Positions 43,750-52,267 are shown, numbered from the stretch's first letter. The stretch is 64,000 bases of DNA from Prevotella sp. oral taxon 376 (GCF_003043945.1 NZ_PYXG01000001.1:1966501-2030500), one strand, 5' to 3'. Notes: generated by a model not told the origin, from the sequence alone. Numbers and translations are program-made.

Positions 43750-43914
43750 TCACATAGAAACAAGCCACCATGAAACTACAAAAAACTCTATGTATGAGGC
43801 TACTGTCAATCTGAAAAGAAAAACGAGTATTCCCCAGTACCACAAGTCTATCTTGGTTGCACGGTAAACCCAGTATGACAAAAAGACTGAAACCAGAATT
43901 ACAAGCCAGACCAT
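43750..43914 (-). CDS. Small membrane protein, 54 aa
   Basis: A short frame starting 2 bases after the stop of the 43917 gene: MVWLVILVSVFLSYWVYRAT, then WGILVFLFRLTVASYIEFFV, ending WWLVSM. It would have two transmembrane helices. Last gene of the leftward early block. Size and hydrophobicity suit a small phage membrane regulator or exclusion protein; no family recognised. Confidence 0.5.
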   Translation of the reverse strand: MVWLVILVSVFLSYWVYRATKIDLWYWGILVFLFRLTVASYIEFFVVSWWLVSM

Positions 43915-43916
43915 GG

Positions 43917-44501
43917 CTACTGTCCTTTCATTTCTTCTCTCAACTTGTCGGCAAGCACCATCTGCTCAAACTCTTTATTGGATAGTTCTTGTTTTTCTTT
44001 CTTGGGAACATAATCCTCCAAGTCTTTAAGCATGTCGGCAAGAATAGATTCCACAATAGCGCGATATTCCTTCTTCTTGTCTTCCTTTGAACTTACCTCG
44101 TCCCTTCTATTAATAAAGGCACGTGCGCCGTGAAGGACAATATCATGATATAGGCCATCAGCAATAGAGGTTGTATTAACCATGTTTGTTAAAAGAGTAC
44201 TCAATATCTCATCGCACTCCTTTGTGTTTTCCTCGAAAAGGTCAATGATAGATTGGTACATCATTCTATTTTGTGGAATACATACACTCCACAATTCTTC
44301 TAACGAAGCAATCTTTATCGCTTCTATCTCCGAAAGCCCATTCTTCTCAAGATATTTCTGGGTAATCTTAACGTTTGCATTTTCCTCTCGTGCCGTTCCT
44401 TTGTCGGAAATCAGCAACCTTACTCGCTTTATCTTGAAATTGCCGAATCGAGCGTATGCCCCCAATGGCATTATTCGTTTTTCCTTTTTCTCTTCGCTCA
44501 T
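43917..44501 (-). CDS. Hypothetical early phage protein, 194 aa
   Basis: Starts MSEEKKEKRIMPLGAYARFG; basic N-terminus (FGNFKIKRVRLLISDKG), helical middle (SEIEAIKIASLEELWSVCIP) and a charged C-terminal coil (SKEDKKKEYRAIVESILADM). No membrane segment, no catalytic motif. Part of the leftward early block with short gaps. The family is not recognised. Confidence 0.7.
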   Translation of the reverse strand: MSEEKKEKRIMPLGAYARFGNFKIKRVRLLISDKGTAREENANVKITQKYLEKNGLSEIEAIKIASLEELWSVCIPQNRMMYQSIIDLFEENTKECDEILSTLLTNMVNTTSIADGLYHDIVLHGARAFINRRDEVSSKEDKKKEYRAIVESILADMLKDLEDYVPKKEKQELSNKEFEQMVLADKLREEMKGQ

Positions 44502-44528
44502 ATTAATTATTTGATAAAGCCTTAAACC

Positions 44529-44759
44529 TTAAGGCATAATTTTCAAAAAGTCTGCAACTTTCTTACACCGGTAGAACAACTCCAAGTCAGACGACAAGCC
44601 GTTGTCTTTCATAGTAACTGGATCTATACCTTTTTCTCCGTTCAAAACTCTCACACAAAGTTCCATCTGTTGGTAAGCAAGGGATAATTGTTCCCTTGCT
44701 TCCTTTTCAGATAAACTTGCTACAAAATAATTAATGACTTTTACATCTTCTTTTTTCAT
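44529..44759 (-). CDS. Hypothetical helical protein, 76 aa
   Basis: Reads MKKEDVKVINYFVASLSEKE, then QLSLAYQQMELCVRVLNGEK, ending FLKIMP. Two to three amphipathic helices; no known motif. 12 bases separate it from the acidic 44772-45239 gene, indicating co-transcription. Confidence 0.65.
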   Translation of the reverse strand: MKKEDVKVINYFVASLSEKEAREQLSLAYQQMELCVRVLNGEKGIDPVTMKDNGLSSDLELFYRCKKVADFLKIMP

Positions 44760-44771
44760 ATAGCAATCAAT

Positions 44772-45239
44772 TTAAGATTTCTTTGGACGTCCACCCTTTT
44801 TGGGCTTATTCGGTTCAGTATCACCAGCGTTGTCCTGAGTCTTCTCGTCACCATTTTCGTCCTCTTCTGGAGACGGCAAGTCGTCAGTGTTTTCTTCTTT
44901 CGAGCCTTGTTTTTCAGCGAGCTTTACAGAAAGTTCTGCGGCTTCTTCCTCAAAACCTGCCTCCAACAAAGCGGCGACTTGCTCTTCTTCGGGCAGCTTA
45001 CCAATTTCTTCGAGTTTTACCTTTCGCTCTGCGGCGGCCTTTTCTTCCGCTTCTTTTTCCTGCTGCGCTTTCAACGCTTCCGCAGCCTGCTTGGCTGTAT
45101 CTTCTTCCTCGTTCTTAGCATCATTCTGCTCACCGATAGCAGTGCCAACTTCTGGCTTGCCATAGCTTGCACGTACCAAATTCCCGATGTCTCCACTCTC
45201 AACCCTCTTAGGGTTCTTTTCTCCAATAATTAATGCCAT
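44772..45239 (-). CDS. Glu/Lys-rich, largely disordered protein with basic tail
   Basis: A 155-residue protein. The start (MALIIGEKNPKRVESGDIGN) looks folded; the rest is Glu/Ala/Lys-rich coiled coil (AEALKAQQEKEAEEKAAAER) and an acidic linker (SPEEDENGDEKTQDNAGDTE). It ends KKGGRPKKS, similar to an AT-hook (GRP flanked by Lys), so DNA binding through the tail is possible. No enzymatic motif. Confidence 0.65.
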   Translation of the reverse strand: MALIIGEKNPKRVESGDIGNLVRASYGKPEVGTAIGEQNDAKNEEEDTAKQAAEALKAQQEKEAEEKAAAERKVKLEEIGKLPEEEQVAALLEAGFEEEAAELSVKLAEKQGSKEENTDDLPSPEEDENGDEKTQDNAGDTEPNKPKKGGRPKKS

Positions 45240-45263
45240 AATTTTCTTTTTTTGATGTTAGTA

Positions 45264-46091
45264 TTATTTTACATTGTATATCGGCGTTGCGCCGTTTCCC
45301 ATAAGCATGGTAACATTTACATTTGCCTTTCCACGCACCATGTCAACTTTCTCTTTCTCAATTTCCAAAGAGCGTAGCTTGATATACTGGTCCGGCGTAA
45401 GCCCCATTTTAAGGCGGTAAGCATCGTCTGCTTCAGCACGCTTACTTTCAGAAACCTTGCGCACCTCCTGCATGCGTGCGTTAGCTTCTTCTGTCTGTAA
45501 TTTTTGAATTGCCGACGCCGTATGGTTATATTCTTCCATGACCTCCTCATTAGGTTTAGCCTTGTCAATAATGACCTTGATGAGTTTAATAGGAATTTTC
45601 TCGGAGCTGATTTTCTTGTTCAAAACCTCCTCGATGTGTTTGGAGATATTATCATAAATGGACCGTTTAGACGTAAGCTGCACCATTGGGTATTTGCTAA
45701 TCTCATTGCGCACCTCGTTACAAAAATCTTTCTGTATAATATTCTCGTACCACTGCGTTCCAAAATTCTCATATAAATCAGGCGTCTTTCCTTTCTCTAT
45801 CTGTATAAGAGCGTGAGCAGTTAGCGATATGGGCGTGTTATCCAAAGAGATAATGTCCTTGAAGTTTTCGTTATACTGTACAGGAATAACCTTAAATGTC
45901 TCGCTTGAAGTTGACCACCAGCACCATGTAAGACCTGTCTGAACAGGCGTTTTATCAACCCCTCCGTGTCCAAAGAACCAAGGTTTATAAATCAACACTG
46001 ATTCCTCGCCTGCTCCGGGGCGTACTCCGTGGCATGAAGTCATTAAAACGACCAATGCCACTAAACTCAAAATAGATAAGATTTTCTTCAT
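45264..46091 (-). CDS. SPFH/band-7 lipoprotein
   Basis: The N-terminus is a lipoprotein signal (MKKILSILSLVALVVLMTSC, lipid Cys at residue 20). Residues about 30-180 follow the SPFH/prohibitin pattern (GEESVLIYKPWFFGHGG; FKVIPVQYNENFKDIISLDN; PISLTAHALIQIE), and the coiled coil after it (QKLQTEEANARMQEVRKVSE) is typical of the oligomerising part. SPFH proteins assemble large membrane rings or cages. Phage copies are known in Bacteroidales phages but their role is unclear; protection of the envelope or exclusion of other phages are options. It ends with a short Gly/Asn-rich tail. Confidence 0.85.
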   Translation of the reverse strand: MKKILSILSLVALVVLMTSCHGVRPGAGEESVLIYKPWFFGHGGVDKTPVQTGLTWCWWSTSSETFKVIPVQYNENFKDIISLDNTPISLTAHALIQIEKGKTPDLYENFGTQWYENIIQKDFCNEVRNEISKYPMVQLTSKRSIYDNISKHIEEVLNKKISSEKIPIKLIKVIIDKAKPNEEVMEEYNHTASAIQKLQTEEANARMQEVRKVSESKRAEADDAYRLKMGLTPDQYIKLRSLEIEKEKVDMVRGKANVNVTMLMGNGATPIYNVK

Positions 46092-46128
46092 AAAAAGTTG
46101 AATTAAATATTAATATATTGTTTTGGGG

Positions 46129-46836
46129 TTACCCCATTACCAACTCCCAATCCTCTGCAAATACATCAGATATAGATGGTACCCAACTGTTAGCAACACC
46201 CGTCTCACGATTATAGATAAGACACTGACTGGTGTAGTCAATGAAGTTCTTACCTTTGCCAATCAAATCCTTGGCACTCTGTGGAAGTGATTGCATCTTG
46301 GGGATAATATCTCCCTCAATGTGAGCGGAGACTTGTTTGAACACCATCAAGCTCTTTCCGTTCCAACCGCTTCTGCGGATTGCAAGACCGAACTTCAATG
46401 CTTGGATAGCCTCGCCGAAGTTGTACTTTGTGTCTGGTTTAGTCTTTGCGCCATTTGCATACTCAATACGATTGTGCAAGGTGCCGAGGTAGCTCCCCAT
46501 AGCCTCTCGCTGAAGGTACAAGAGGAAAGCTGGGTAACTTTCCTTGATAGTATCTCTGAACTTGTCAGACTTGACAAAAGCACTGCACTTTTCATACTTC
46601 TCGGAAAGGTCAGCATCTTCGATTTTCAGTCTATCAAGGAAAGTGTCAGCAGGCTTGTACGCCTTTTCAAACACCGATTTCGGAGACCAACTCTCATAAC
46701 CGTCTTCGTAACGAACATGATAGCCCTGTCTCCATTCGTGGTTATCTTCATTAGCGCGTGCAAACCCTTTTTCAACAGCAGTAAGTTCATCCATCACTTC
46801 TGCTTCAACACTCTTTGTTCCAATGTACTTTTTCAT
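46129..46836 (-). CDS. Acb2-like plus Tad2-like (DUF2829) anti-signalling fusion
   Basis: A 235-residue protein with three parts. Residues 1-61 are a small phage N-terminal domain (KKYIGTKSVEAEVM; VRYEDGYESWSPKSVFEKAY). Residues 62-127 (FLDRLKIEDADLSEKYEKCS; FLLYLQREAMGSYLGTLHNR) show the LLxxQxxAMxxYxxxLxxRI pattern of the Acb2/crAss001_48-related hairpin family, which binds cyclic nucleotide signals of CBASS defence. Residues 139-233 (FGEAIQALKFGLAIRRSGWN; YTSQCLIYNRETGVANSWVP) match DUF2829, the Tad2 family that sequesters the Thoeris signal gcADPR. Both are known sponge folds, so the fusion may block two kinds of nucleotide-signal immunity. Binding residues were not checked. Confidence 0.85.
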   Translation of the reverse strand: MKKYIGTKSVEAEVMDELTAVEKGFARANEDNHEWRQGYHVRYEDGYESWSPKSVFEKAYKPADTFLDRLKIEDADLSEKYEKCSAFVKSDKFRDTIKESYPAFLLYLQREAMGSYLGTLHNRIEYANGAKTKPDTKYNFGEAIQALKFGLAIRRSGWNGKSLMVFKQVSAHIEGDIIPKMQSLPQSAKDLIGKGKNFIDYTSQCLIYNRETGVANSWVPSISDVFAEDWELVMG

Positions 46837-46848
46837 CTTCTTTATGTT

Positions 46849-47130
46849 TTAATAATTAACAATTTTATCTTGACTATGCAACTGTAGCATAAACTCTTCA
46901 ATCTCACGGATGGTTGCCAGCCTAACCTTTCCGCCCCACATAAAATTCTTAATGTCAGAACTTTTGCAGATTATTCCATTGTGCCACCCAATCAAAATTC
47001 CGTACCCATCGGCGTTGGCATAGCCGTTATGGATAAAAACTCTTTGACCTTCAAGATGAGCTTTTCCACTTTCTTTATTGCTTGGTATTCCATAGAGGAA
47101 CTCGCCAAGCCTAAATTCCGTTCTTTTCAT
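46849..47130 (-). CDS. Hypothetical early protein, 93 aa
   Basis: Start set at 47130 (MKRTEFRLGEFLYGIPSNKE) because the longer frame overlaps the next gene upstream. It contains HNGYANADGYGILIGWHNGI and ends EIEEFMLQLHSQDKIVNY. It lies 12 bases after the fusion gene. No family recognised. Confidence 0.6.
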   Translation of the reverse strand: MKRTEFRLGEFLYGIPSNKESGKAHLEGQRVFIHNGYANADGYGILIGWHNGIICKSSDIKNFMWGGKVRLATIREIEEFMLQLHSQDKIVNY

Positions 47131-47152
47131 TATCTTTTTCAGATTATAAAAC

Positions 47153-47461
47153 CTAAACCACTTCCTCGTATGTCTTTTCAAATATATCGGGCTTGCAAGG
47201 GTAAAACTCGCCATTTACGCCCTTGATAATATAATCGCCGATGTCTGCTTTCATTTCTCCTTCCAACGTTTGTATGCGCAAACCTTTTTCTTCAACGATA
47301 CGCTCATACTCATCCCATTTCCAAAAGGCTACCCCTTTTGATGTAGTTCCCTTTAAGATGAATTCGGATTTTTGCTCTAAAAAAGCTGTTACTTCCGCCA
47401 AGTTGTCTCCATTCCATTGCACGGCTTCAATTACAACTGGTCTCTTTCTGTACTTTTTCAT
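47153..47461 (-). CDS. Widespread phage protein (KYRKRPVVIEAVQW type), 102 aa
   Basis: The opening MKKYRKRPVVIEAVQWNGDN is a signature seen in many phages of Firmicutes and Bacteroidetes, of unknown function. It continues with IQTLEGEMKADIGDYIIKGV and GEFYPCKPDIFEKTY, also typical of that family. Part of the leftward early block. Confidence 0.8.
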   Translation of the reverse strand: MKKYRKRPVVIEAVQWNGDNLAEVTAFLEQKSEFILKGTTSKGVAFWKWDEYERIVEEKGLRIQTLEGEMKADIGDYIIKGVNGEFYPCKPDIFEKTYEEVV

Positions 47462-47473
47462 ATATTTTTAATA

Positions 47474-47869
47474 TTAAATATTACCTTTATAAATCTCTTT
47501 TTGTAACACTTTCCAACAGCACTTGGCAACCCAGCCTACCATATAGGCTGCGTGTTCATCGTTGGTCAAGTCGTATGTTATACCCAACTCGTCAAACATT
47601 GAATTTGCAGCGTGTAGGCTTTCGTGGGCAATGCGCTTAACCATTTCGCTACCGAGTATTTCTCCCTCCAAAACGAAAAGTATCAACACGCCATATTTCT
47701 TACTTTTCTTGTGCATAACACATTGGTATGTATAGGCATTGCCGTCTTCGTACTTTTCTATTGGTTTATCATTGTTCTTATGACAGACAAATTTATCCTT
47801 TACGTCCTCCCAATTCGTAGCAACCCATAGCTTACGCGGATATATTTCGCAGTTAAACTCTTTCAGCAT
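47474..47869 (-). CDS. HExxH zincin-like phage protein
   Basis: A 131-residue protein with HESLH at about residue 86 (AHESLHAANSMFDELG), a classic HExxH zinc-metalloprotease motif, followed by a downstream acidic helix (TNDEHAAYMVGWVAKCC) that could supply the third ligand. Small proteins of this kind are common in phages and plasmids; substrates are unknown. The frame start overlaps the end of the small membrane protein gene by 7 bases. Confidence 0.75.
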   Translation of the reverse strand: MLKEFNCEIYPRKLWVATNWEDVKDKFVCHKNNDKPIEKYEDGNAYTYQCVMHKKSKKYGVLILFVLEGEILGSEMVKRIAHESLHAANSMFDELGITYDLTNDEHAAYMVGWVAKCCWKVLQKEIYKGNI

Positions 47870-48030
47870 AATAGCACCAATTTACAACAGAGAAGAAACG
47901 CACCTGAAAGCAATATAGCAATGCACAGGCATCGCAAACCTTTTGAGCAATGTTCCCAATTAAAGCCAAGAGAAACAGCCAAGAACACCATTGACGCAAG
48001 CAGCGACCCATATATCAAGACGTCTATCAT
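47863..48030 (-). CDS. Small two-helix membrane protein, 55 aa
   Basis: Starts MIDVLIYGSLLASMVFLAVS and has a second hydrophobic stretch LRCLCIAILLSGAFLLCC near the end. The start overlaps the previous stop (ATGA at 48030-48027) and the stop overlaps the next start, so it is translationally coupled on both sides, good evidence that it is real. Function unknown. Confidence 0.6.
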   Translation of the reverse strand: MIDVLIYGSLLASMVFLAVSLGFNWEHCSKGLRCLCIAILLSGAFLLCCKLVLLC

Positions 48031-48791
48031 ACTGTACACCCTTTCCTTGCTTTCAATTCTTTGTATCTTTTCTCGCTTACAAGGAACACACCTCTGTCCT
48101 TGAACTTGATTGCGTGGTAGCGGTTGTTACCGATATAGTAATCTGCCTTAACAATATCTTCGTAAATTGATAGATATTTAGATAGGCTACCTGTCTCAAA
48201 ACTTTTAATCATATAATAAGCATGATACCCACACAACTTAGCATACAACTTATCGTCCGTTACTCCTTTTGCAACACCTTTGTATTTCTCAAAGAAGTTG
48301 TAAAGGTCTATCTCGTCGGGCAGTTGAGGCTCGTGAGAAACCTTGCGCGGTTCAAATTTGAAACTTTTTGCTTTGTCTGCAAACTGGTGCAAATCCTCCA
48401 GCTCCTTGCGCAGGACACTATTAAAAATATTCATATCACGTGTATTTGTTGAAAAGTCTTTGCCTTTCCCTAAGTCAATAGCGCATAAGTAATTATAGGC
48501 TTCTTCTCTATCAAAACACTCCCGAGCTAAACAGTCGGTACAAATCTCCCTCCACTTGTCATTATACCCCATGTCAAGATTTAGGGCATCTAAATAAGAA
48601 AGTGGGCGCAGATAAGACTTGTTAAGTTTTACCATATAATCTTCCACCCAATAGGCAAAACCTTCGCGACACGTATCGTCCGCAACTTTGATGATGGCAA
48701 CATCAGAACAACAAGAATAGCCTAATGATATAAGAATGTTTGCTTTCTCTTCGTCTAATACCTTTACCCAATATCCATTGTCCTTATTCAT
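48027..48791 (-). CDS. Hypothetical early protein, 254 aa
   Basis: Start set at 48791 (MNKDNGYWVKVLDEEKANIL), which overlaps the end of the upstream gene; an ATG six codons upstream is the alternative. Cys-containing N-terminal half (GYSCCSDVAIIKVADDTCRE), helical C-terminal half (LSKYLSIYEDIVKADYYIGN). It ends MKARKGCTV-like (YKELKARKGCTV). I do not recognise the family. Confidence 0.65.
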   Translation of the reverse strand: MNKDNGYWVKVLDEEKANILISLGYSCCSDVAIIKVADDTCREGFAYWVEDYMVKLNKSYLRPLSYLDALNLDMGYNDKWREICTDCLARECFDREEAYNYLCAIDLGKGKDFSTNTRDMNIFNSVLRKELEDLHQFADKAKSFKFEPRKVSHEPQLPDEIDLYNFFEKYKGVAKGVTDDKLYAKLCGYHAYYMIKSFETGSLSKYLSIYEDIVKADYYIGNNRYHAIKFKDRGVFLVSEKRYKELKARKGCTV

Positions 48792-49011
48792 TGTCTTCAC
48801 CCTCCTCATGTTCCATGTCTGCGTCTACAATGCAGTGTAAAATTTTGCCGTATTTAACTTCTCCACTATCGGTGATAGAAGCATCGGCATTGGTGATAAA
48901 GACACTTACGTCTATACGCTCCAGCCCATGACTGTTCACAAAATCACTAACAAGAGACGCGATTTCTCTTGCAAGACCTTTCTTCGCTATCTCAAAATCT
49001 TCTCTGTCCAT
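48784..49011 (-). CDS. Hypothetical acidic protein, 75 aa
   Basis: Reads MDREDFEIAKKGLAREIASL, then LERIDVSVFITNADASIT and ends DADMEHEEGEDNE. A small alpha/beta protein with an acidic tail. It lies downstream of the helicase gene and overlaps the next gene by 8 bases. Confidence 0.65.
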   Translation of the reverse strand: MDREDFEIAKKGLAREIASLVSDFVNSHGLERIDVSVFITNADASITDSGEVKYGKILHCIVDADMEHEEGEDNE

Positions 49012-49085
49012 AGGAACCTTTCAATTATAATTAATACAAACCTTCAGAATACAACTTCTCAACGCACATTCCCGTTTCTATCTTG

Positions 49086-50537
49086 TCAAATATTAAGCGC
49101 GTAGCTGATTTCGTGGTCGCAGAATATCTCGTAGATATTGTTGCTGGAGTTCTTCCTCTTCTCATAACCAATGGCTCTCATTTCACGACCAAACATATTC
49201 AATGTTTCTACCTCGAACATCTTTCGCTCGCAGAAACTGACATAGTCATTATAGAGAGACTGCGCAGCTACATACTTGGGCTTCTCATCCCAATGACCGC
49301 TGTATCTAATGGGCCGATACTCCCTCGCACGTAGAAATATCTGTATCGTCTGACCATTCTCCAACAGATAGTCTTCCGTCTCTTCCAAGCTCTCCTTGGT
49401 AGGAATGAACTTAAAACCGTCTTCTTTTAATAATTTGTAGCCTTGAATAAGCCAATTGCGAATACCACTCAATTCAGTAACCAACTCTGACACCAAGTCG
49501 GGACGCATGTCTTGCTTGGAAACAGTAGTGCGGAAATGAATAAGAAGCAGACGACGCATGAAAGCCTCACCCATCGACCTATTAGAGGGCTTCTTATTCA
49601 TATTGAAAACGAGGTAAGGTATATCGTCAGTCAATTCTACATTACCACCAATACGCCTGTACTCTTTCTGTTCCCCAGAGCACAGCGACTTGAAGTTGCC
49701 CTCATAGCGGCTTATATCGGAGGTGTTGACCTCGGTACAATAATTGAATATCTTACCGACAATGACAGCCCTGAAGCGTGCACCATCGTCGCCATCTTTG
49801 ATTAGATTGTGCAACGACATAGAAGAGATATTGGTATCTCCGTACACCGCTTTGACAACCTCAAAGATAACACTCTTGCCATTAGCACCGCTGCCAACCA
49901 ACCACAAGGTTTCCTCTATCTTGCGGGAAGCGGAATCACGAGGAGCAATGCCCAAGGAAAGAAACTTCTGAAGAAGAGACACCTGAGCGGGAGTAAGAAT
50001 GGATTTCAAGAAAGAAGCCCACTTAGGACAAGTCGCCGCAGGGTTATACTCGTAAGGTAAAACGGAAAGTATATCCATCCTGTCAGAGAATGGATGACAT
50101 ACAGGATTGTCTATATCAGAGAAATCATACACACCATTGCTGAAGCCAACAACAAAGCGGGTAGGGGATAGCTTCGACATGGAAGCACCTTGCTTGGCAG
50201 CACGCAGAATGTTGGAGCGGGCTTTGACCAAATCAGACTTGTTGATGTGGGCCTTAACCAAAGATCCGTTCAAGGCTTGCTCCAATAAAACATCGGACAA
50301 AGGAGACCAATACTTGCCATTGAAATAATACACGGCATCATCATAATACCGAAGCACCTTGGCACAAGCGGAACGAATGTGAAACTCGTAGCCAAAGACA
50401 CGGTCCCCAAACAAGGCGGACTGAATAACCAAACGCAAGTCTTTCTTGCTGTACGCAGAGTACAACTCATCGGAGAGCATGTTGATAACCTCCATGCTGC
50501 GCTCGTAATCCTCACTATGTAATGCTTTCCTTGCCAT
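49086..50537 (-). CDS. SF3 helicase of the D5/P4 primase-helicase type
   Basis: A 483-residue replication protein. The N-terminal third has the D5_N-like region (KWASFLKSILTPAQVSLLQK). Walker A GSGANGKS is at residues 215-222 and Walker B-like acidic residues follow (KIFNYCTEVNTSD). The arginine-finger region reads NKKPSNRSMGEAFMRRLLLI. The C-terminal winged helix fits YVSFCERKMFEVETLNMFGR. The primase half of full-length P4-type proteins is absent. It unwinds DNA at the replication origin. First gene of the leftward early block, behind a clear promoter. Confidence 0.92.
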   Translation of the reverse strand: MARKALHSEDYERSMEVINMLSDELYSAYSKKDLRLVIQSALFGDRVFGYEFHIRSACAKVLRYYDDAVYYFNGKYWSPLSDVLLEQALNGSLVKAHINKSDLVKARSNILRAAKQGASMSKLSPTRFVVGFSNGVYDFSDIDNPVCHPFSDRMDILSVLPYEYNPAATCPKWASFLKSILTPAQVSLLQKFLSLGIAPRDSASRKIEETLWLVGSGANGKSVIFEVVKAVYGDTNISSMSLHNLIKDGDDGARFRAVIVGKIFNYCTEVNTSDISRYEGNFKSLCSGEQKEYRRIGGNVELTDDIPYLVFNMNKKPSNRSMGEAFMRRLLLIHFRTTVSKQDMRPDLVSELVTELSGIRNWLIQGYKLLKEDGFKFIPTKESLEETEDYLLENGQTIQIFLRAREYRPIRYSGHWDEKPKYVAAQSLYNDYVSFCERKMFEVETLNMFGREMRAIGYEKRKNSSNNIYEIFCDHEISYALNI

Positions 50538-50648
50538 TTATGCTCCTAACTTCAAAGTTTTAGAGGGTTGCTATATAGTATATCTTATATATCTTATTCT
50601 CTTATCTTTGATTTGATGAATAATTAAGAATTATATCCATTATGATGG

Positions 50649-50680
50649 CAAAGATATCCTTTGTACATGGGACTTGCAAG
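50649..50680 (-). promoter_or_regulatory. Leftward early promoter for the helicase block
   Basis: On the minus strand CTTG (50680-50677), a 20-base spacer, and TATCTTTG (50656-50649). A strong Bacteroidetes promoter about 110 bases before the helicase start. Confidence 0.75.
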
Positions 50681-51308
50681 TAAAAAAGCAAAAATCTAAC
50701 GAATTTCAGAAAAATCATCCGTTTGAAGAGAAAAATCTACCATAAAAGCTGAAAAATCATATTTTAACACAAAATTAACACGAATTTTACACGGAAAAAT
50801 AAGAAAAATGTCTTCTTTCTTTTTAATATTTTTCTTTCTTCTTTATATAATATATAATTAATTGATAAATATATCCCCATTCTTATATCTTTCTCTTTGT
50901 GAGACTTTCTCTTTCTCTTTTCTTAATAACATACACAAACATGATTAATCATAAATAAAACGAAATGACGAGTATTATAATTGACTGCAATAAAAAACAA
51001 AAAAATAAAAATAAAATTTTTGTGAGAAGTGAATACGCCCGTCCAAGCCAACCACAAGGGGAGGGGGTACCCCTGTTCATACGCTTTCCACAAGAAAAAA
51101 GGTTATATTATAAATATAATGTAACGTCCTGGAAATCATGGGATTTACGAGCTTTTCGTAGATTGGTTTAGAGTCGTTTTTCTCTCCAATTTTTTAAGCA
51201 AAATATCCACTAATATAACCTTTATAGTCTCTTTTTTATACTTACTTACCAAAAATAACTATTGTGTTTTGCTATCTGTAGTTTGCAATTCTGGTATATG
51301 CATATTTA

Positions 51309-51342
51309 TTTTGTAAAGAAATCCGAAAATCTTATATATTTG
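51309..51342 (+). promoter_or_regulatory. Upstream rightward early promoter
   Basis: TTTTG (51309-51313) and TATATTTG (51335-51342), 21 bases apart. It would precede the promoter at 51365-51395, giving tandem starts for the small-gene block. Confidence 0.5.
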
Positions 51343-51364
51343 GGCAAAATATCTATTATAATAC

Positions 51365-51395
51365 TTGCATATATTAGATATAATGTGTATCTTTG
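51365..51395 (+). promoter_or_regulatory. Main rightward early promoter
   Basis: TTG (51365-51367), a 20-base spacer, TATCTTTG (51388-51395). The leader carries the palindrome CTCCCAGCTGGGAG and a hairpin ACAAGT/ACTTGT followed by T-rich sequence (about 51460-51485), a possible attenuator before the ATG at 51523. Confidence 0.7.
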
Positions 51396-51522
51396 TAATA
51401 TAGAAATAAAGATACAACGGTATCGCTCCCAGCTGGGAGGCTCTTTGAAATTTTGACGACAAGTAAAAAGCACTTGTTGTTTTTCGATTGATTTTTTATA
51501 AACATCTAAAATATATACGATT

Positions 51523-51963
51523 ATGAAAGATTTAAGATTAAAAGATTTTGTAGAATTTTCTGGAATCAACGCAAAGTTAATAAACACAGTAAAGAAACAA
51601 TCAGGCTTAAACTGGGTTGAGTTTCAAGACTATTTGGAAAATGTATCAAATAGCCCTTGCGGTGCTGCTGGTGGCTTTTCTGGTTTCGTATGGTATTCCG
51701 AAACCTCAAGTTTTTGGCGTAAAAACCGAAAATTAATAACCGAACTTATGCAAGAACAAGCAGATAGTTTGGGTGAAAACTTATTATCAATGGTTTTGGG
51801 TTTTGATAGCCTCAAAGACGGTTCTTTTTCTCAAGAAGAAATAGGGCGGGCTTTGTTTGGCAACTTTAACGAAGACTACATACAGATATACAATACTTTT
51901 GCGTGGTTCGCATTAGAAGAAATTGCATACAGATTTTCAGACTTTAAGTACGAAAACGAATAA
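51523..51963 (+). CDS. Hypothetical early protein, 146 aa
   Basis: Starts MKDLRLKDFVEFSGINAKLI after an A/T leader ending CGATTATG. It has a Gly/Ala turn (SNSPCGAAGGFSGFVWY) and a helical, acidic C-terminal half (IYNTFAWFALEEIAYRFSDF). First gene of the rightward small-gene block. An AAGTACGA motif lies in its last codons (51946) and another directly after the stop. No family recognised. Confidence 0.75.
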   Translation: MKDLRLKDFVEFSGINAKLINTVKKQSGLNWVEFQDYLENVSNSPCGAAGGFSGFVWYSETSSFWRKNRKLITELMQEQADSLGENLLSMVLGFDSLKDGSFSQEEIGRALFGNFNEDYIQIYNTFAWFALEEIAYRFSDFKYENE

Positions 51964-51990
51964 GTACGATTAACATTAAAAATTACAATT

Positions 51991-52224
51991 ATGAAACGCA
52001 ATGATTTATCACAGTTCACATTTGAGTTAGTAAGTAGCGGATGCTACAGAGTTCATTATTTTACAGAGAAGCGGGGCGATTTCTGGGTCTATGGCATCCA
52101 TGACATGTTAATTATTGACGCAACTCTACATGCGGAAGTTGCCAAGGCGAAAGACATCAAGGCCTTGAGGGACATCGTAAAACGCAATGGAACTCACTAT
52201 CATGCCAATGGTAAAGAATTCTAA
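51991..52224 (+). CDS. Hypothetical protein, 77 aa
   Basis: Reads MKRNDLSQFTFELVSSGCYR, then GDFWVYGIHDMLIIDATLHA. The C-terminal part AKAKDIKALRDIVKRNGTHY is basic and helical. The leader TAAGTACGATTAACATTAAAAATTACAATT carries an AAGTACGA motif 22 bases before the ATG. A strong hairpin follows the gene (52268-52300). Confidence 0.7.
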   Translation: MKRNDLSQFTFELVSSGCYRVHYFTEKRGDFWVYGIHDMLIIDATLHAEVAKAKDIKALRDIVKRNGTHYHANGKEF

Positions 52225-52267
52225 AAGAACGATGCTTGGGAAAGTCAGACAGATTCTTTGATCACAT

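Larger units (their letters stand above)
50538..51522. other. AT-rich divergent intergenic region, candidate replication origin
   Basis: Nearly 1 kb without a convincing gene between the helicase (leftward) and the small-gene block (rightward). It is very AT-rich (long T/C and A/T tracts at about 50760-50930) and has a GGGGTACCCC palindrome at 51064-51073. Another palindrome, CTCCCAGCTGGGAG, lies near 51426-51439, and there are at least two rightward promoters. A helicase gene beside an AT-rich divergent region is a usual setting for an origin; that is inference. A 68-codon frame at 50965 was not accepted. Confidence 0.4.

Noticed and set aside
43619..43843. 74-codon minus frame near the Rha terminator
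   Set aside because: It overlaps the terminator and the end of Rha; the 54-residue membrane frame 43914-43750 is better placed.
50965..51171. 68-codon frame in the AT-rich divergent region
   Set aside because: Low-complexity Lys/Asn-rich start and lack of a supported promoter; probably chance.
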